Positions 55,374 to 64,000 of a DNA stretch of 64,000 nucleotides are shown in pieces (within the stretch, counting starts at the first letter, position 1; the number at the start of each line of letters is the position of its first letter). The notes beneath the pieces were generated by a model. That model had not been told where the DNA came from. It saw only the letters and a program-made list of their open reading frames with translations, and did not search any database. Source of the stretch: Actinomadura sp. CNU-125 (GTDB lineage: Bacteria > Actinomycetota > Actinomycetes > Streptosporangiales > Streptosporangiaceae); the NCBI RefSeq assembly GCF_001942465.1, contig NZ_MKJY01000066.1:1-64000 (forward strand), read 5' to 3'. The position numbers were made by a program, and so were the translations under genes.

Positions 55374-55716
55374 GAGGACCTCGACGGGTAAAGAAACAGT
55401 AAGAGCGGCGTAAAGCTAGCTCGAACCGCCGTGAAAGCGGAAGATGCCGTAACGATCTTCAGTGAGTGAATTGGATCACATAGTTGCAGATGGGGAACAA
55501 ATGTTGACTCGAGTTGAGGCTTGAAGTAATGGGTGTCGAAGGTGTTGAATGTGGTGAAATGATTTCGGTGGGTAGCGTGAAGACATAAAAGGCATGAATT
55601 TCTCCCCAAGGGGCGGATCGGGTAAACGCGGCGAGGTTCGGTGTTACCGGATCGTGAGATTCTCAGCCGCCGGGAACAGCCAGTGATGGCCGGTTGGTGG
55701 GCAGCGACCAAAATGC
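55374..55716. other. AT-richer intergenic region upstream of the lectin gene
   Basis: About 340 bases with no gene recognised, of lower G+C than both sides, between the head of the lectin gene and the end of the transfer operon. It is the expected site of the lectin/RHS promoter. Confidence 0.4.
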
Positions 55717-55751
55717 GAGGGGCGGGTCGGCATCGAGCCGACCCGCCCCTC
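55717..55751 (-). terminator. terminator of the type IV secretion operon
   Basis: A 14-base perfect stem GAGGGGCGGGTCGG / CCGACCCGCCCCTC with the loop CATCGAG, starting 11 bases downstream of the last - strand transfer gene. Confidence 0.65.
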
Positions 55752-55761
55752 ACCTGAGTGA

Positions 55762-56091
55762 CTATTGAGGTTGAGGGACCTCGGTCCGTGGAGCCGGTGG
55801 GACGGTGTGCTGCGGCGGGCCTGGGTTCTGACCTGCGGCTCGAGGACGGGCGGTGGGCGGGATGGTGCCGGGGACTTGGGCGGCGACGGTGAGTGGTGTG
55901 CCTGCGCGGACCTTCACGATGACGGGGGCGGGGTCGGCGATGAGGTGGTAGATCGGTTCGCCGTCGATGGTGAGGATCTCGTAGCGGGCCAGGCGGACGC
56001 CGACGCGGTGGCCGTTGGTGTCGGTGGTCTCGAGGCGGTAGCCGATGAGTTCGGGTCCGAGGTCTTCGACGGGGATTTGCAGCCTGCTCAT
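55762..56091 (-). CDS. small transfer-operon protein
   Basis: 109 residues from ATG 56091, 44 bases after the previous gene. MSRLQIPVEDLGPELIGYRL, ETTDTNGHRVGVRLARYEIL, IYHLIADPAPVIVKVRAG then a Pro-rich tail. Beta-rich fold, no named family. Last gene of the operon and followed by its terminator. Confidence 0.65.
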   Translation of the reverse strand: MSRLQIPVEDLGPELIGYRLETTDTNGHRVGVRLARYEILTIDGEPIYHLIADPAPVIVKVRAGTPLTVAAQVPGTIPPTARPRAAGQNPGPPQHTVPPAPRTEVPQPQ

Positions 56092-56135
56092 GGTGGTTGT
56101 CTCCTGGTCGTCGTGGTTGGTGGGTGCGGTGTCGT

Positions 56136-56686
56136 TCAGGGGGAGGTGGTGGGCTGCGGCATCTGGTGGAGTTCGTCTTGGTAGGTGGTGTCGGTTGCCC
56201 AGGGCGGCCGGGTTTGGTGGTGTGGACGCCGGTGGTGCAGTCGCCCAGCCAGGTGCGGCGGATGCGTTCGAGGGCGCGGCCGAGGCCATCGCCCCACTGG
56301 TAGGGGGCGGAGCCGGTGCCGCCCTTGGCGGGGTGGTGGGCGGACAGGTAGCCGGTCCATAGGTCGGTGAGTTCGGTGATGACGCCGCCGTGGTGGTGCC
56401 AGCAGCGGGGCAGCCGGTCGGGTGTGAGTTCGTAGGTGTCGGCGAGCCAGGTGACCCAGTCGACGAACTGCGGCCACAGCTCGTCGTATTCGGTGGCGTC
56501 GAGGCGGTCCCAGACGACGGGTGTGCCGGGGACGCGGTCGGGGCCGGGGACGGCGAGGTGCTGTTCGACGGTGGTGATGCGGCCGTCCAGCGCGGTCAGG
56601 TCTTCGCGCATGCCTTTCAGGACGGCGGCGATCTGTTCCTGGATCTGCTGCAGCCGTGCGCCGACATCGCCCGCAGGTGTGGTCAT
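56136..56686 (-). CDS. transfer-operon accessory protein (one frameshift near the end)
   Basis: ATG at 56686 overlaps the coupling protein stop (ATGA). An N-terminal coiled coil (GARLQQIQEQIAAVLKGMRE) is followed by a conserved domain: DELWPQFVDWVTWLADTYEL, RCWHHHGGVITELTDLWTGY, WGDGLGRALERIRRTWLGDC. Near 56205 (a run of G and C) the frame changes to end TDTTYQDELHQMPQPTTSP at 56136. About 183 residues. Known only as a hypothetical protein next to actinobacterial TraG; role in the channel unproven. Confidence 0.7.
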
Positions 56687-58479
56687 GGCTTCGTCCAGGT
56701 TGTGGTGGTGGTTTTGTGCAGGGCGCGGCGGGTGGCTTCGGCGATGTCGGCGGCGCGGGGGCCGCGGTGGGCCGGGACGAACCGGACGCGGGTGGCCGGG
56801 GTGGTGCGGTGGATGAGCACGCCGGTGCCGTCGGGTGCCGTGCGCAGTGCCGCAGCGTCGAGGATGGGGCTGCGGCGGGTGGAGGTGCTGAGCTGGACGC
56901 GGCGGTCGTCCTGGGAGACCGAGTGCTGTTCCTGGTCGTGGTCGCCGATGACGTCGGACAGCATTTTCAGCTCGCGGGGGTCGCCGACTCCGCCGAGGAC
57001 GAGCTTGACGGTGGCGTTGGCGAACATCTGCCGGACGCCGAGCGGGCCCCAGCGTTGTTCGGCGGCCGCGAGGTTTTGCAGGCTGGCCAGGATGAAGATG
57101 CCGAACCCGCCCGCCAGCGACATCAGCTTGGGCAGCTCGGGGAGCGGGAGGCAGTTGGCGATCTCGTCGCCGAACAGCCCCAGCGGCGGGTCGAGGCGTC
57201 CGCCGGGGGCGCGGGCGGCACGGTGTTTGGCGGTGTCGGTGATCGCCCTGCCGAACGCGGCCAGCAGCGGCGCGAGCTGGGAGGCGTCGTCGTCCTCGCC
57301 GATGAGGTAGATGGTGCCGCCGCCGGTCAGCCATTCGTTGAGGGACAGGGATTCGGCCGGTGGGCAGCCGAAGATGTCGGCGATGCGGTCGTTGAGCATC
57401 CCGGCCAGCGGCTGGAACGCGGTCTTCCAGGACGCGCGCTGCTCCTCGTTGTCGCCCTCGTACATCACCGCGAGGGTGCGGGCGAGGTCGCCGCGGCCGT
57501 GGGCGGCCAGGATGTGGATCGGGTCTCGGGTGGAGGGGCTGGAGGCCCAGCGGACGACGTCGCGGGTGCCGAGTTCGTCGAGGGCGGCGGCGTGCAGCCA
57601 GCAGGCCAGCAGGATCTTGGCGTTGTGGACGAAGTAGCCGCCGTTGCGGGTGCCCTGGTCGCTGCGGGTCGCGGCGGCCAGCACCTCGGTGCGGCGCTGC
57701 GCGACGCCGAAGTCGGCGCAGCCGTCCACCAGCGACCAGCGCAGCGGGTCGGGCCATCCGGACACGTTGTACGGATCCAGGACGTGCACGGGCCCGGGGC
57801 GCAGTTCCGCCGTCGCGTAGAGCACGTCGGTGCGGGCGGACGTGACGAGCGCGGGGCCCTTCGGCCAGTCCAGCAGCGCGGGGATGACGACCTGCTGGGT
57901 CTTCCCGGCGCGCGCCGGTGCGATGAGCGCGACGGAGTCCTCGATCGGCACCCACAGCGGTAGCCGCGCGCCGATCGCCGTCCCGCACGCCACGGCCACG
58001 TCGGTCACCTTGACCTGGTCGGCGGGCATGCCCGGTCGCAGGATCGCGGCTTTGCGCAGCGCGCTGCGTTCCGACAGGGCCCGGTTCAGCTCCGCGCGGG
58101 TCGCCAGGCCGTCGCGTCCGCCGTGGCTCCACCCGCGCAGGCGGCGCGCCGCCTGGTGGACGGCTGCGGCCGCGCCGCTCGCCAGGACGGCGAAGCAGGT
58201 CCAGAACGCGATCGGGCCGCCCACGCCGCGGCCGCCGCCGGCCCGGTAGGCGGCGGCCGGGTCGCCCGGGTCGGTGATCAGGCGGGGCAGCGCCGTTCCG
58301 GCCGCGCTCCAGGGGACGTCGGCGAAACCGCCGTGGCTGAGCACCCCGGACGCCAGGGCGGCCAGCCACGTGAACGTCGCCAGGCCCATCGCGGCCGCGA
58401 CCGCGTAGACCAGCAGCCAGTCCTGTCCGGACGAGCGCGCCCCCGGCATCGTTCGAGACCGGCCGCCGTACCCGGTCAT
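56683..58479 (-). CDS. traG: VirD4/TraG-type coupling ATPase
   Basis: 598 residues. Two N-terminal membrane helices (WLLVYAVAAAMGLATFTWLA, IAFWTCFAVLASGAAAAV). SVALIAPARAGKTQQVVIPA holds the P-loop (A-R-A-G-K-T), RPGPVHVLDPYN is typical of TraG/VirD4, and LGLFGDEIANCLPLPELP contains Walker B. It delivers the relaxase-DNA complex to the channel. It overlaps the next gene by ATGA and the upstream ATPase gene likewise, so it is co-translated. Confidence 0.9.
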   Translation of the reverse strand: MTGYGGRSRTMPGARSSGQDWLLVYAVAAAMGLATFTWLAALASGVLSHGGFADVPWSAAGTALPRLITDPGDPAAAYRAGGGRGVGGPIAFWTCFAVLASGAAAAVHQAARRLRGWSHGGRDGLATRAELNRALSERSALRKAAILRPGMPADQVKVTDVAVACGTAIGARLPLWVPIEDSVALIAPARAGKTQQVVIPALLDWPKGPALVTSARTDVLYATAELRPGPVHVLDPYNVSGWPDPLRWSLVDGCADFGVAQRRTEVLAAATRSDQGTRNGGYFVHNAKILLACWLHAAALDELGTRDVVRWASSPSTRDPIHILAAHGRGDLARTLAVMYEGDNEEQRASWKTAFQPLAGMLNDRIADIFGCPPAESLSLNEWLTGGGTIYLIGEDDDASQLAPLLAAFGRAITDTAKHRAARAPGGRLDPPLGLFGDEIANCLPLPELPKLMSLAGGFGIFILASLQNLAAAEQRWGPLGVRQMFANATVKLVLGGVGDPRELKMLSDVIGDHDQEQHSVSQDDRRVQLSTSTRRSPILDAAALRTAPDGTGVLIHRTTPATRVRFVPAHRGPRAADIAEATRRALHKTTTTTWTKP

Positions 58480-59905
58480 CGAGGCGCCCCGCCGGAGCCG
58501 TCTTCATCGCCGGGCCATGCCGGGCCGTCAGGGCGTTTCCACGGCGACGCCGACGCCTCGATGCCTGCGGGCACGCCCGGTTCGTCGCCGCGTTCGGCCA
58601 TGCGCTTGTTGGTGTTGGTCAGTTCCTCCTCGACGCCGGTGCGCAGGTGCTGGACGAGCTGGGTGATGCCCGCCAGGCTCCACACCCCGTTCCCCGGGGC
58701 GCAGAGGTTGGCCGGGTCCTTGATCGCCTGGCGGGCCCACTGCGGGAGCTCCAGGTACTCGGCGACGGTGTCGGCGTCCTCGCCCTCGATGTGGTAGACG
58801 ACCCGGGTCGCCGACAGCTTGATGATGCTCATCGCCTCCGGGACCTCGTCGAGACGCAGGTCCGACAGGTGGTGCGCGACGGCGACGACCGACAGCGCGA
58901 GCCGCCGCCCGAAGCGCATGAACTCGTTGAACAGCCGCGCGACCGGGCGGTGCCCGAGGATGTGCCATGCCTCCTCGACCACGAGGGTGTACTTGGTGGT
59001 CGAGCGCGGGTCGATCCAGCCGAACCGCAGCCAGGCGCCGGCGACCGCGAGGAACAGCGGCATCGCCTCGCCCTCGCGCGGCAGCCGCGTGAGGTCGAAG
59101 ATGACGAGCCGTCCGGTCAGGTCGATGCCCGCCGAGGTCGGGCCGTCGAACAGCCCGGCCAGGTTGCCGCTGACGAGCCGGTGCAGCGCGAACGCCGCCG
59201 GCATCCCCCACTCGGTCAGCTCCTCGGCGCTGCAGGGCCGCCGCCCCAGCATCGCCGTGGTCGGCGCGGTCAGCGCCGCGAACACGTCGCTCAGCACCGT
59301 CGCGCGCCCCTGACCGGACGCCACGATGTTCGCCCGCGTGAGCGCGACCTCGAGCGCGAACGCGGCGTCGGACGTCAGCGGTTGTCCGAGGACGATCTCG
59401 ACCATCGATGTCAGCACGTCGATCTGATGCTGCCCCGGGATCGCCGGGTCGAGCGGGTTGATGCGCACCCCGTCCGTGCCGGACGCGCCGTAGGTCAGGC
59501 GGATCGGGACCACGCCGAGCGCGACGGCGATGTCCTCCACTCGCCGACCTCGCCCTCGCCTTGGGCGTCGAGCACGACGAACGCGCGGTCACGGTAGGCG
59601 AGCTGCCGCAAAACGTACGTTTTTACCATCGCCGACTTGCCGTGCCCGGACTTGCCCAGCACCAGCATGTGCGGCGCGGGCAGCCGCACCCGGGCCGTCT
59701 CGTCGTACATCACGAACGGGTCGTAGATGAACGCCTTGCCCGAGTACCGTTCGCGGCCGACGATGACACCGCGATGGCCCAGCGCCGGGGCGCCGACCGC
59801 CAGGTACATCCCGCATGCCTGACGGCTGGTCGTGCGCAGCCCCCGCCGCGTCGTCAGCCGCTGCGGCAGCAGCGGCGCCAGCGGATTCCACATCGACGTG
59901 CTCAT
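58476..59905 (-). CDS. VirB4-like transfer ATPase (one frameshift)
   Basis: About 476 residues; ATG at 59905. HMLVLGKSGHGKSAMVKTYV is the P-loop. Near 59520 the frame changes (VPIRLTYGASGTDGVRINPL) and continues with RLVIFDLTRLPREGEAMPLF, KYTLVVEEAWHILGHRPVAR (Walker B E-E), LALSVVAVAHHLSDLRL and WARQAIKDPANLCAPGNGVW. In actinobacterial systems VirB4 is split: the SCO6880 gene upstream supplies the N-terminal part and this gene the ATPase. It powers channel assembly and substrate passage. Confidence 0.87.
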
Positions 59906-59915
59906 CCCAGCTCCT

Positions 59916-61400
59916 TCACCACTCGCGCAGCAGCCCGGTCGCCAGCGGAAGCGTGTTGGCGAACGCCCGCCAGTGCTCCCGGTCGCACCACTCCGGACGC
60001 ATCCGCGACTTCACGATCGCGCCGCGCACCACGTCCTGCGCCTTGGCCAGCTCCTTCTCGCCGCGCGCCGACACCGTCACCCAGCCCGTCAGCGTCACCC
60101 CGGCGTAGCCCTCGCCGAGCTCCTCGACGGTCTGCGCGGCGCGGGCCCGCGCCTGCTTGTCCTTGGGGTTCTGCACCGGCCCGCCGTCGGCCTGGCCGAT
60201 CTCGTTCGACAGGTCCCCCATCGCCCGCGACAGGGCCCGCTCGGAATCGGCCAGATCCATCACGACCGTGACCGTGCGAATCGCGTCGTCGATCCACAGC
60301 AACAGTGGGGCCAGGAAGTTCACCCGCACCGACACCACCGGCAGCTCCTTGAACCAGGCCGTTGCCGAGTACCACGGGTCGGGATTCGACCAGGTCCGCG
60401 TCTTGACGAACCGCGGGTCGCGCCCGTCGACCTCGGCGGGCCACGCGCTCTGCCGGTTGGCGCCCACCGTGTCGTCGATCTGGTGTGTCGGGTCGTACAG
60501 CGAGTGGATCAGCGACGCCAGCGTCGCCTCGTCCAGCGTCCGGACGAGCCGCAGCTGCGCCAACGGCAGCGTGCGGACGAACGTCTCCACCTCCGCGCCG
60601 ACCACCCGTCCGAACCCCTCGGCCAGGGACGAGTAGGCGCGGGCCTCGGCCACCAGCGCCTGCGTGTACGGCACCGACAATGTCACGAACAGCCGCCGGT
60701 CCTCGGCCGAGATCGCCACCTGCTGCTGCAGCCGGTCGTAGGAGTCGCGCAGCCACGCGGGCGCGTCCCAGTCCCGGCGGGCGACGGAGTCGCGGGCGTG
60801 CGCCGTCGGATCGGTGGGCACCACCCGCAGCATCCACGCCAGCCGCCGGATGCGGCTGGCCTCGGCGGTCGAACGCAGCAGGTGCTCGAACGCCACGATC
60901 AGCGACTCGCGCTCCGGCTCGTCCAGCCCGCCGAAGTCCCGGTCGGCCTCCACCTCCAGCGTCGCGGTGAACACCCGCTCGGTGGGCTGCATCAGCACCG
61001 CCACCTCGCCGAACGCCGTCGAGGCCGTCAGCCACTCCAGCGGCGGCACACCCGCCGGCGGCGGGACCGGCCGCAGCCGCCCCGCCGACGACCGTCCCGC
61101 CCGCGGCGCCCGCGAGACGTACAGCAGGTCGCCGCCGCGCAGCGCCCGCCGGTAGGTCCGCCGGATCTCCCGCCACCGCAGCCACGTCCGTCCCTTGTAC
61201 GGCGCCAGCGCGGCCCAGGCGGTGAAGACCCCGACGCCCGCGCCGCCGAGCAGCTTCAGCGGCCACGTCGGGACCGTCCACAGCAGCACCAGGACGAGCG
61301 CGCCCGCCCCCAGGAGGAACGCCTGCTCCTGGGCTTCCAGCCGGTGCCCGATCAGGCCGCGCGGACGCGACCGCGGGAACGTGAATGTACGAGTCATCAT
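59916..61400 (-). CDS. SCO6880-family (PrgI-like/VirB4 N-terminal) transfer protein
   Basis: 494 residues. Starts MMTRTFTFPRSRPRGLIGHR, then two membrane helices (FLLGAGALVLVLLWTVPTW, LLGGAGVGVFTAWAALAPY), then a long soluble part with PLEWLTASTAFGEVAVLMQP, FVTLSVPYTQALVAEARAYS and WFKELPVVSVRVNFLAPLLL. Together with the ATPase encoded ten bases downstream it corresponds to VirB3/PrgI plus VirB4. Intact. Confidence 0.87.
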   Translation of the reverse strand: MMTRTFTFPRSRPRGLIGHRLEAQEQAFLLGAGALVLVLLWTVPTWPLKLLGGAGVGVFTAWAALAPYKGRTWLRWREIRRTYRRALRGGDLLYVSRAPRAGRSSAGRLRPVPPPAGVPPLEWLTASTAFGEVAVLMQPTERVFTATLEVEADRDFGGLDEPERESLIVAFEHLLRSTAEASRIRRLAWMLRVVPTDPTAHARDSVARRDWDAPAWLRDSYDRLQQQVAISAEDRRLFVTLSVPYTQALVAEARAYSSLAEGFGRVVGAEVETFVRTLPLAQLRLVRTLDEATLASLIHSLYDPTHQIDDTVGANRQSAWPAEVDGRDPRFVKTRTWSNPDPWYSATAWFKELPVVSVRVNFLAPLLLWIDDAIRTVTVVMDLADSERALSRAMGDLSNEIGQADGGPVQNPKDKQARARAAQTVEELGEGYAGVTLTGWVTVSARGEKELAKAQDVVRGAIVKSRMRPEWCDREHWRAFANTLPLATGLLREW

Positions 61401-61499
61401 CAGGTTCTTCCTGCGTGGTGGGTGGGAGCGGACGCACGGGACGGCGCGGCCCCGCGGCCCGTCGATGTACGGGCCGGGGCTGCGCGATCGCCGCGGGGG

Positions 61500-63293
61500 C
61501 TACCGCTGACCGTCCCGGTCGTCGTCGGGAGTGGGAGGCGGGGGCTCCTCGGGCGGGGGCGGCGCGTCGTTGGGCTGCCCGCCTCCGGAGTCGGCACCGT
61601 GGCCGACGTCCTCGCCGGTGGCGCGTTCGGCCCCCGACTGGGCGGCTCCCCCGAGGAACTCCTTGACCTCGTCCATGGTCTGTTTGGCCGCGCCGACTCC
61701 GGCGCCGACCGGACCGGCGGCCTCGAAGGCCCCGGCCTCCGCCGCACCGGCGCCCGTCCCGGCACCGTCGGCAGCCTTTCCCGCGCCCTCGACGCCATCG
61801 GGAGTCGGTACGCCCGCGCCGCCGTCCTCGCCGTCGCCGCCGACGGGCGGCTTCATCGCGCCGCCGCCGATCTTGTCGATGCCCTTCTGCACCATCTCCG
61901 AGGCGGCGTCCAGGCGGCCGCCGGTGGTGGACGCCATGTCGTCGGCGCCCCCCTTGGCCTGCGACCCCGCGCCGCGGACCCGCTCCGTGGCGTCGCCGCG
62001 GGCGGCGGCGATGGTGGCCAGCTCGTCCCCGAAGGCGGGAACGAACTTGCCGATCGCGACCGGGAGCAGGAACGCCAGGAAGAACAGCGCCATCACCACG
62101 AAGAGGATCTGCAGGGCCGTCAGCGGATCGGTGACCGTGTCGGTCAGCTCGAACTCGCGCAGGATGCCGGTCGCGAGCGCCAGCACGGTCAGCGTCACCG
62201 GCTTGCTCATGATGACCGCGATGGTCGCGCCCAGCCACCGCTTGGTGTGCTGCCACAGCGACCGGTCCACCAGCCCGGAGAACACCAGCGGGCCGAACGC
62301 CAGCGCCACGTACAGCAACGCCGACCGCACCACCAGCTCGGCCCAGACCGACACCACCGCGAACAGCAGGAACGAGCCGAGCATCGTGGCCAGGAACCCG
62401 CCGCCGCCCAGCGCCAGCATCACCGTCCAGATCTGCGCGAGGGTGTCCTCCAGGTCGGCGATGTCTCCCAGCACCGGCCGGAACATCGCCGCGGACGCCT
62501 CGTCCACCAGGTCGGTGACCACCGCCACCGCCGCCGGGGCGAACGCGGAAACCACCACGGCGACGAGGAGGTAGCCGATCGATTCGCCGATCGCCTCGGC
62601 CGGGCCCGCCCCCGCCACGACCCGCTTGCCGACGGCGATCAGCCACAGGAACGCCGTGACGAACGTGGCCAGCCCGAACATCATCGTGTAGGTGCGCAGG
62701 AACCCCTTGTTGCCCCAGTCCACGCCGGACGTCTCGTCGACGAGCTGCGCGAACAGCTTCAGCACCGAGCCGATCGCCTTCTGGATCATCGTGGCGACGT
62801 AGCCGAACGGGTCGGAGGCGAACGACAGCGGCCGCTTCACTCCCCCGTACAGCTCGCATGCTTTGACGATGACTGGAAGATTGCACACCACCGACTTGCC
62901 GAAGTCTTCGTCGTCGGGACGCTCCTCGGTCGGGTCCTCCGCAGGAGCGGAGGGAGTCGGCGAGGGGGAGCCCGATGGGGACGCCGGACTCGTCTGGGAC
63001 GGCTCCGCCGGCCCGCCCTGCCCGGGGAGCCCAGGCAGCACCGGAGCCGTCGGAAGGGGCGGTATTTCGGGGACGTCCGGTCCCGGCTCCGCTCGTGCCG
63101 GCGAGGCGGCCGTTCCGGGCGCTGCCCACACCGCCGTCGCGGCGATCCCCGATGTCAGCAGGAGCCCTGCCAGGACGACGAGCAGGCGCAGTCCCTTCAC
63201 GCGTTCGCCGCCGAGCCTGGACGGCGTGCCGTTGCCCGACCCTTGCCGACCGCCGGACGTCCGCGCGAGGTCATGAGACCGGCGGCGGCGCAT
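61500..63293 (-). CDS. TrbL/VirB6-like channel membrane protein
   Basis: 597 residues. ATG at 63293 with GGAGGG upstream, overlapping the previous stop by 23 bases; a GTG at 63200 is possible. A signal-like helix (LRLLVVLAGLLLTSGIAATA), a Pro/Ser linker, then about six membrane helices (MMFGLATFVTAFLWLIAVG, SIGYLLVAVVVSAFAPAAVA, GGGGFLATMLGSFLLFAVVS, LYVALAFGPLVFSGL, VTLTVLALATGIL, LFVVMALFFLAFLLPVAI). The last 180 residues are Gly/Pro-rich and disordered. Forms the inner-membrane part of the channel. Confidence 0.85.
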   Translation of the reverse strand: MRRRRSHDLARTSGGRQGSGNGTPSRLGGERVKGLRLLVVLAGLLLTSGIAATAVWAAPGTAASPARAEPGPDVPEIPPLPTAPVLPGLPGQGGPAEPSQTSPASPSGSPSPTPSAPAEDPTEERPDDEDFGKSVVCNLPVIVKACELYGGVKRPLSFASDPFGYVATMIQKAIGSVLKLFAQLVDETSGVDWGNKGFLRTYTMMFGLATFVTAFLWLIAVGKRVVAGAGPAEAIGESIGYLLVAVVVSAFAPAAVAVVTDLVDEASAAMFRPVLGDIADLEDTLAQIWTVMLALGGGGFLATMLGSFLLFAVVSVWAELVVRSALLYVALAFGPLVFSGLVDRSLWQHTKRWLGATIAVIMSKPVTLTVLALATGILREFELTDTVTDPLTALQILFVVMALFFLAFLLPVAIGKFVPAFGDELATIAAARGDATERVRGAGSQAKGGADDMASTTGGRLDAASEMVQKGIDKIGGGAMKPPVGGDGEDGGAGVPTPDGVEGAGKAADGAGTGAGAAEAGAFEAAGPVGAGVGAAKQTMDEVKEFLGGAAQSGAERATGEDVGHGADSGGGQPNDAPPPPEEPPPPTPDDDRDGQR

Positions 63294-64000
63294 CGAAGCC
63301 CTCCAACCTCTTCGTCCACTCCATCGACGAACTCGGCCCCTGGCTTCCCGACACCGGGACGGGACCGGGCGTCGCGGTCAGCGAAGCGACCTTCCAATCG
63401 TCGTCCTGCCAGGTCAGCGTGATGCTGTAGGTGGCCCAGGAGGCTGTGGGCGGCAGCGTGGAGTTCTCTCCGAGGACGCCGATGATCTCGGCCATCCACA
63501 CTTCGACGGTCGCGATTTGTCCGGAGTACGACGTCACCCGGGTTCCAAGCGGGGCGCTGCGAGCCAGGAACCGGGCACCGCCGGGGCCGAGGCCGCCGGG
63601 CTGCAGACCCAGCCGGGCCATCACGGCGTCGGCGTTGGTGTTGTCGCTGGCCAGCTGTGCCGGGAGGGCCTCGCGCGACATCATCGCGCCCAGCACCCCG
63701 CGGCGGACCTGCTCGTCGGTGAAGTAGTCGGGCCGCGTGCGCGCCATCTCGTAGTTGACGGCCGCGGCGACGGCCCCGGCGCGCGAGTGCGCGTAGCCCA
63801 CCGCCACGCCATGCCGCGTTCGGCTCGCCCCGTCGCCCGGGGCGGGCTGGGCGTGGCCGGGACGCCGGTCCGGCGGGTTCGCCGAGGAGGGGGCGTCGTT
63901 CCCGCCCGCCGCGAGCCAGATCGCCGATCCGGTCAGGACGGCCGCGCAGGCGGTGATGGCGATCAGCAGCCGGGGCGAGGAGGCGGTGGCCCTGCGCCAG
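63271..64000 (-). CDS. VirB8-like transfer protein (start outside window)
   Basis: The frame is open to the right edge, giving at least 242 residues. Near the edge is one membrane helix (RLLIAITACAAVLTGSAIWL), then a Pro-rich spacer, then an NTF2-like fold: GYAHSRAGAVAAAVNYEMAR, YFTDEQVRRGVLGAMMSR, TASWATYSITLTWQDDDWKV. This plan (one helix plus NTF2-like domain) is that of VirB8-type proteins in Gram-positive type IV systems. Overlaps the TrbL start, so it is in the same operon. Confidence 0.75.
   Translation of the reverse strand, partial: WRRATASSPRLLIAITACAAVLTGSAIWLAAGGNDAPSSANPPDRRPGHAQPAPGDGASRTRHGVAVGYAHSRAGAVAAAVNYEMARTRPDYFTDEQVRRGVLGAMMSREALPAQLASDNTNADAVMARLGLQPGGLGPGGARFLARSAPLGTRVTSYSGQIATVEVWMAEIIGVLGENSTLPPTASWATYSITLTWQDDDWKVASLTATPGPVPVSGSQGPSSSMEWTKRLEGFDAPPPVS

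Overview
The window is high-G+C DNA (about 70 % by eye) with actinobacterial features: GTG/TTG starts behind strong GGAGG sites, ATGA and GTGA stop-start overlaps, G/C at third codon positions, SCO6880-type transfer proteins and a MobF relaxase beginning MAHVTTIGASTQQVEYRL. It looks like part of a conjugative plasmid or integrative conjugative element of a Streptosporangiales/Streptomycetales-type host (Actinomadura-like is my best guess). No replication initiator, integrase or ParA is visible.

Layout. (1) 1-5.3 kb: a decaying flank with the tail of a coiled-coil protein, a cytochrome P450 relic, a RibD/DHFR-like reductase, a resolvase tail, an HSL-family esterase and three frame-damaged membrane proteins. 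(2) 5.7-18 kb: plasmid core genes on the + strand. A large palindromic region precedes parB, followed by YqaJ exonuclease, RecT, DUF4192, a ComM-like protein, DUF932, a PAPS-reductase-like protein, SSB and four coupled hypothetical genes. Many genes end in their own GC-rich hairpin. (3) 18.3-21 kb: an ECF sigma factor/cupin-like/DUF6069 operon beside a broken serine resolvase. (4) 21-34.4 kb: cargo with two HTH-TPR regulators, two HAD phosphatases, a chain of tiny coupled genes, a methyltransferase, an EEP-family protein, a radical SAM protein, an APH-like kinase, a sulfotransferase-formylglycine-generating-enzyme-like fusion, a NUDIX hydrolase and a sugar nucleotidyltransferase. (5) 34.4-39.6 kb: small DNA-binding or zinc-ribbon proteins, three-copy hairpin family members, a two-repeat orphan type I-E CRISPR remnant, direct repeats, a second SSB and a possible oriT region. 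(6) 39.6-43.1 kb: relaxase/helicase TraA. (7) 43.1-55.4 kb, - strand: a secreted lectin protein, a 2378-residue RHS protein with a Hint domain and C-terminal toxin, and an overlapping immunity candidate. (8) 55.7-64 kb, - strand: a type IV secretion operon (VirB8-like, TrbL/VirB6, SCO6880, VirB4, VirD4/TraG and two small genes) that runs off the right edge.

How it fits together. TraA would nick and unwind the DNA, the - strand operon would build and power the channel, SSBs and YqaJ/RecT would handle single-stranded DNA and recombination, and ParB would help segregation. The RHS/lectin/immunity block is a self-contained antagonism module and the 22-34 kb block is metabolic or regulatory cargo.

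Caution. At least seventeen otherwise well-conserved genes or gene parts change reading frame once or more. They are spread over the whole window, including genes a transferable element should need, so many are probably sequencing or assembly indels. Such genes are given over their full extent with the break stated. All family assignments are from reading the translated sequence; no database search was run.
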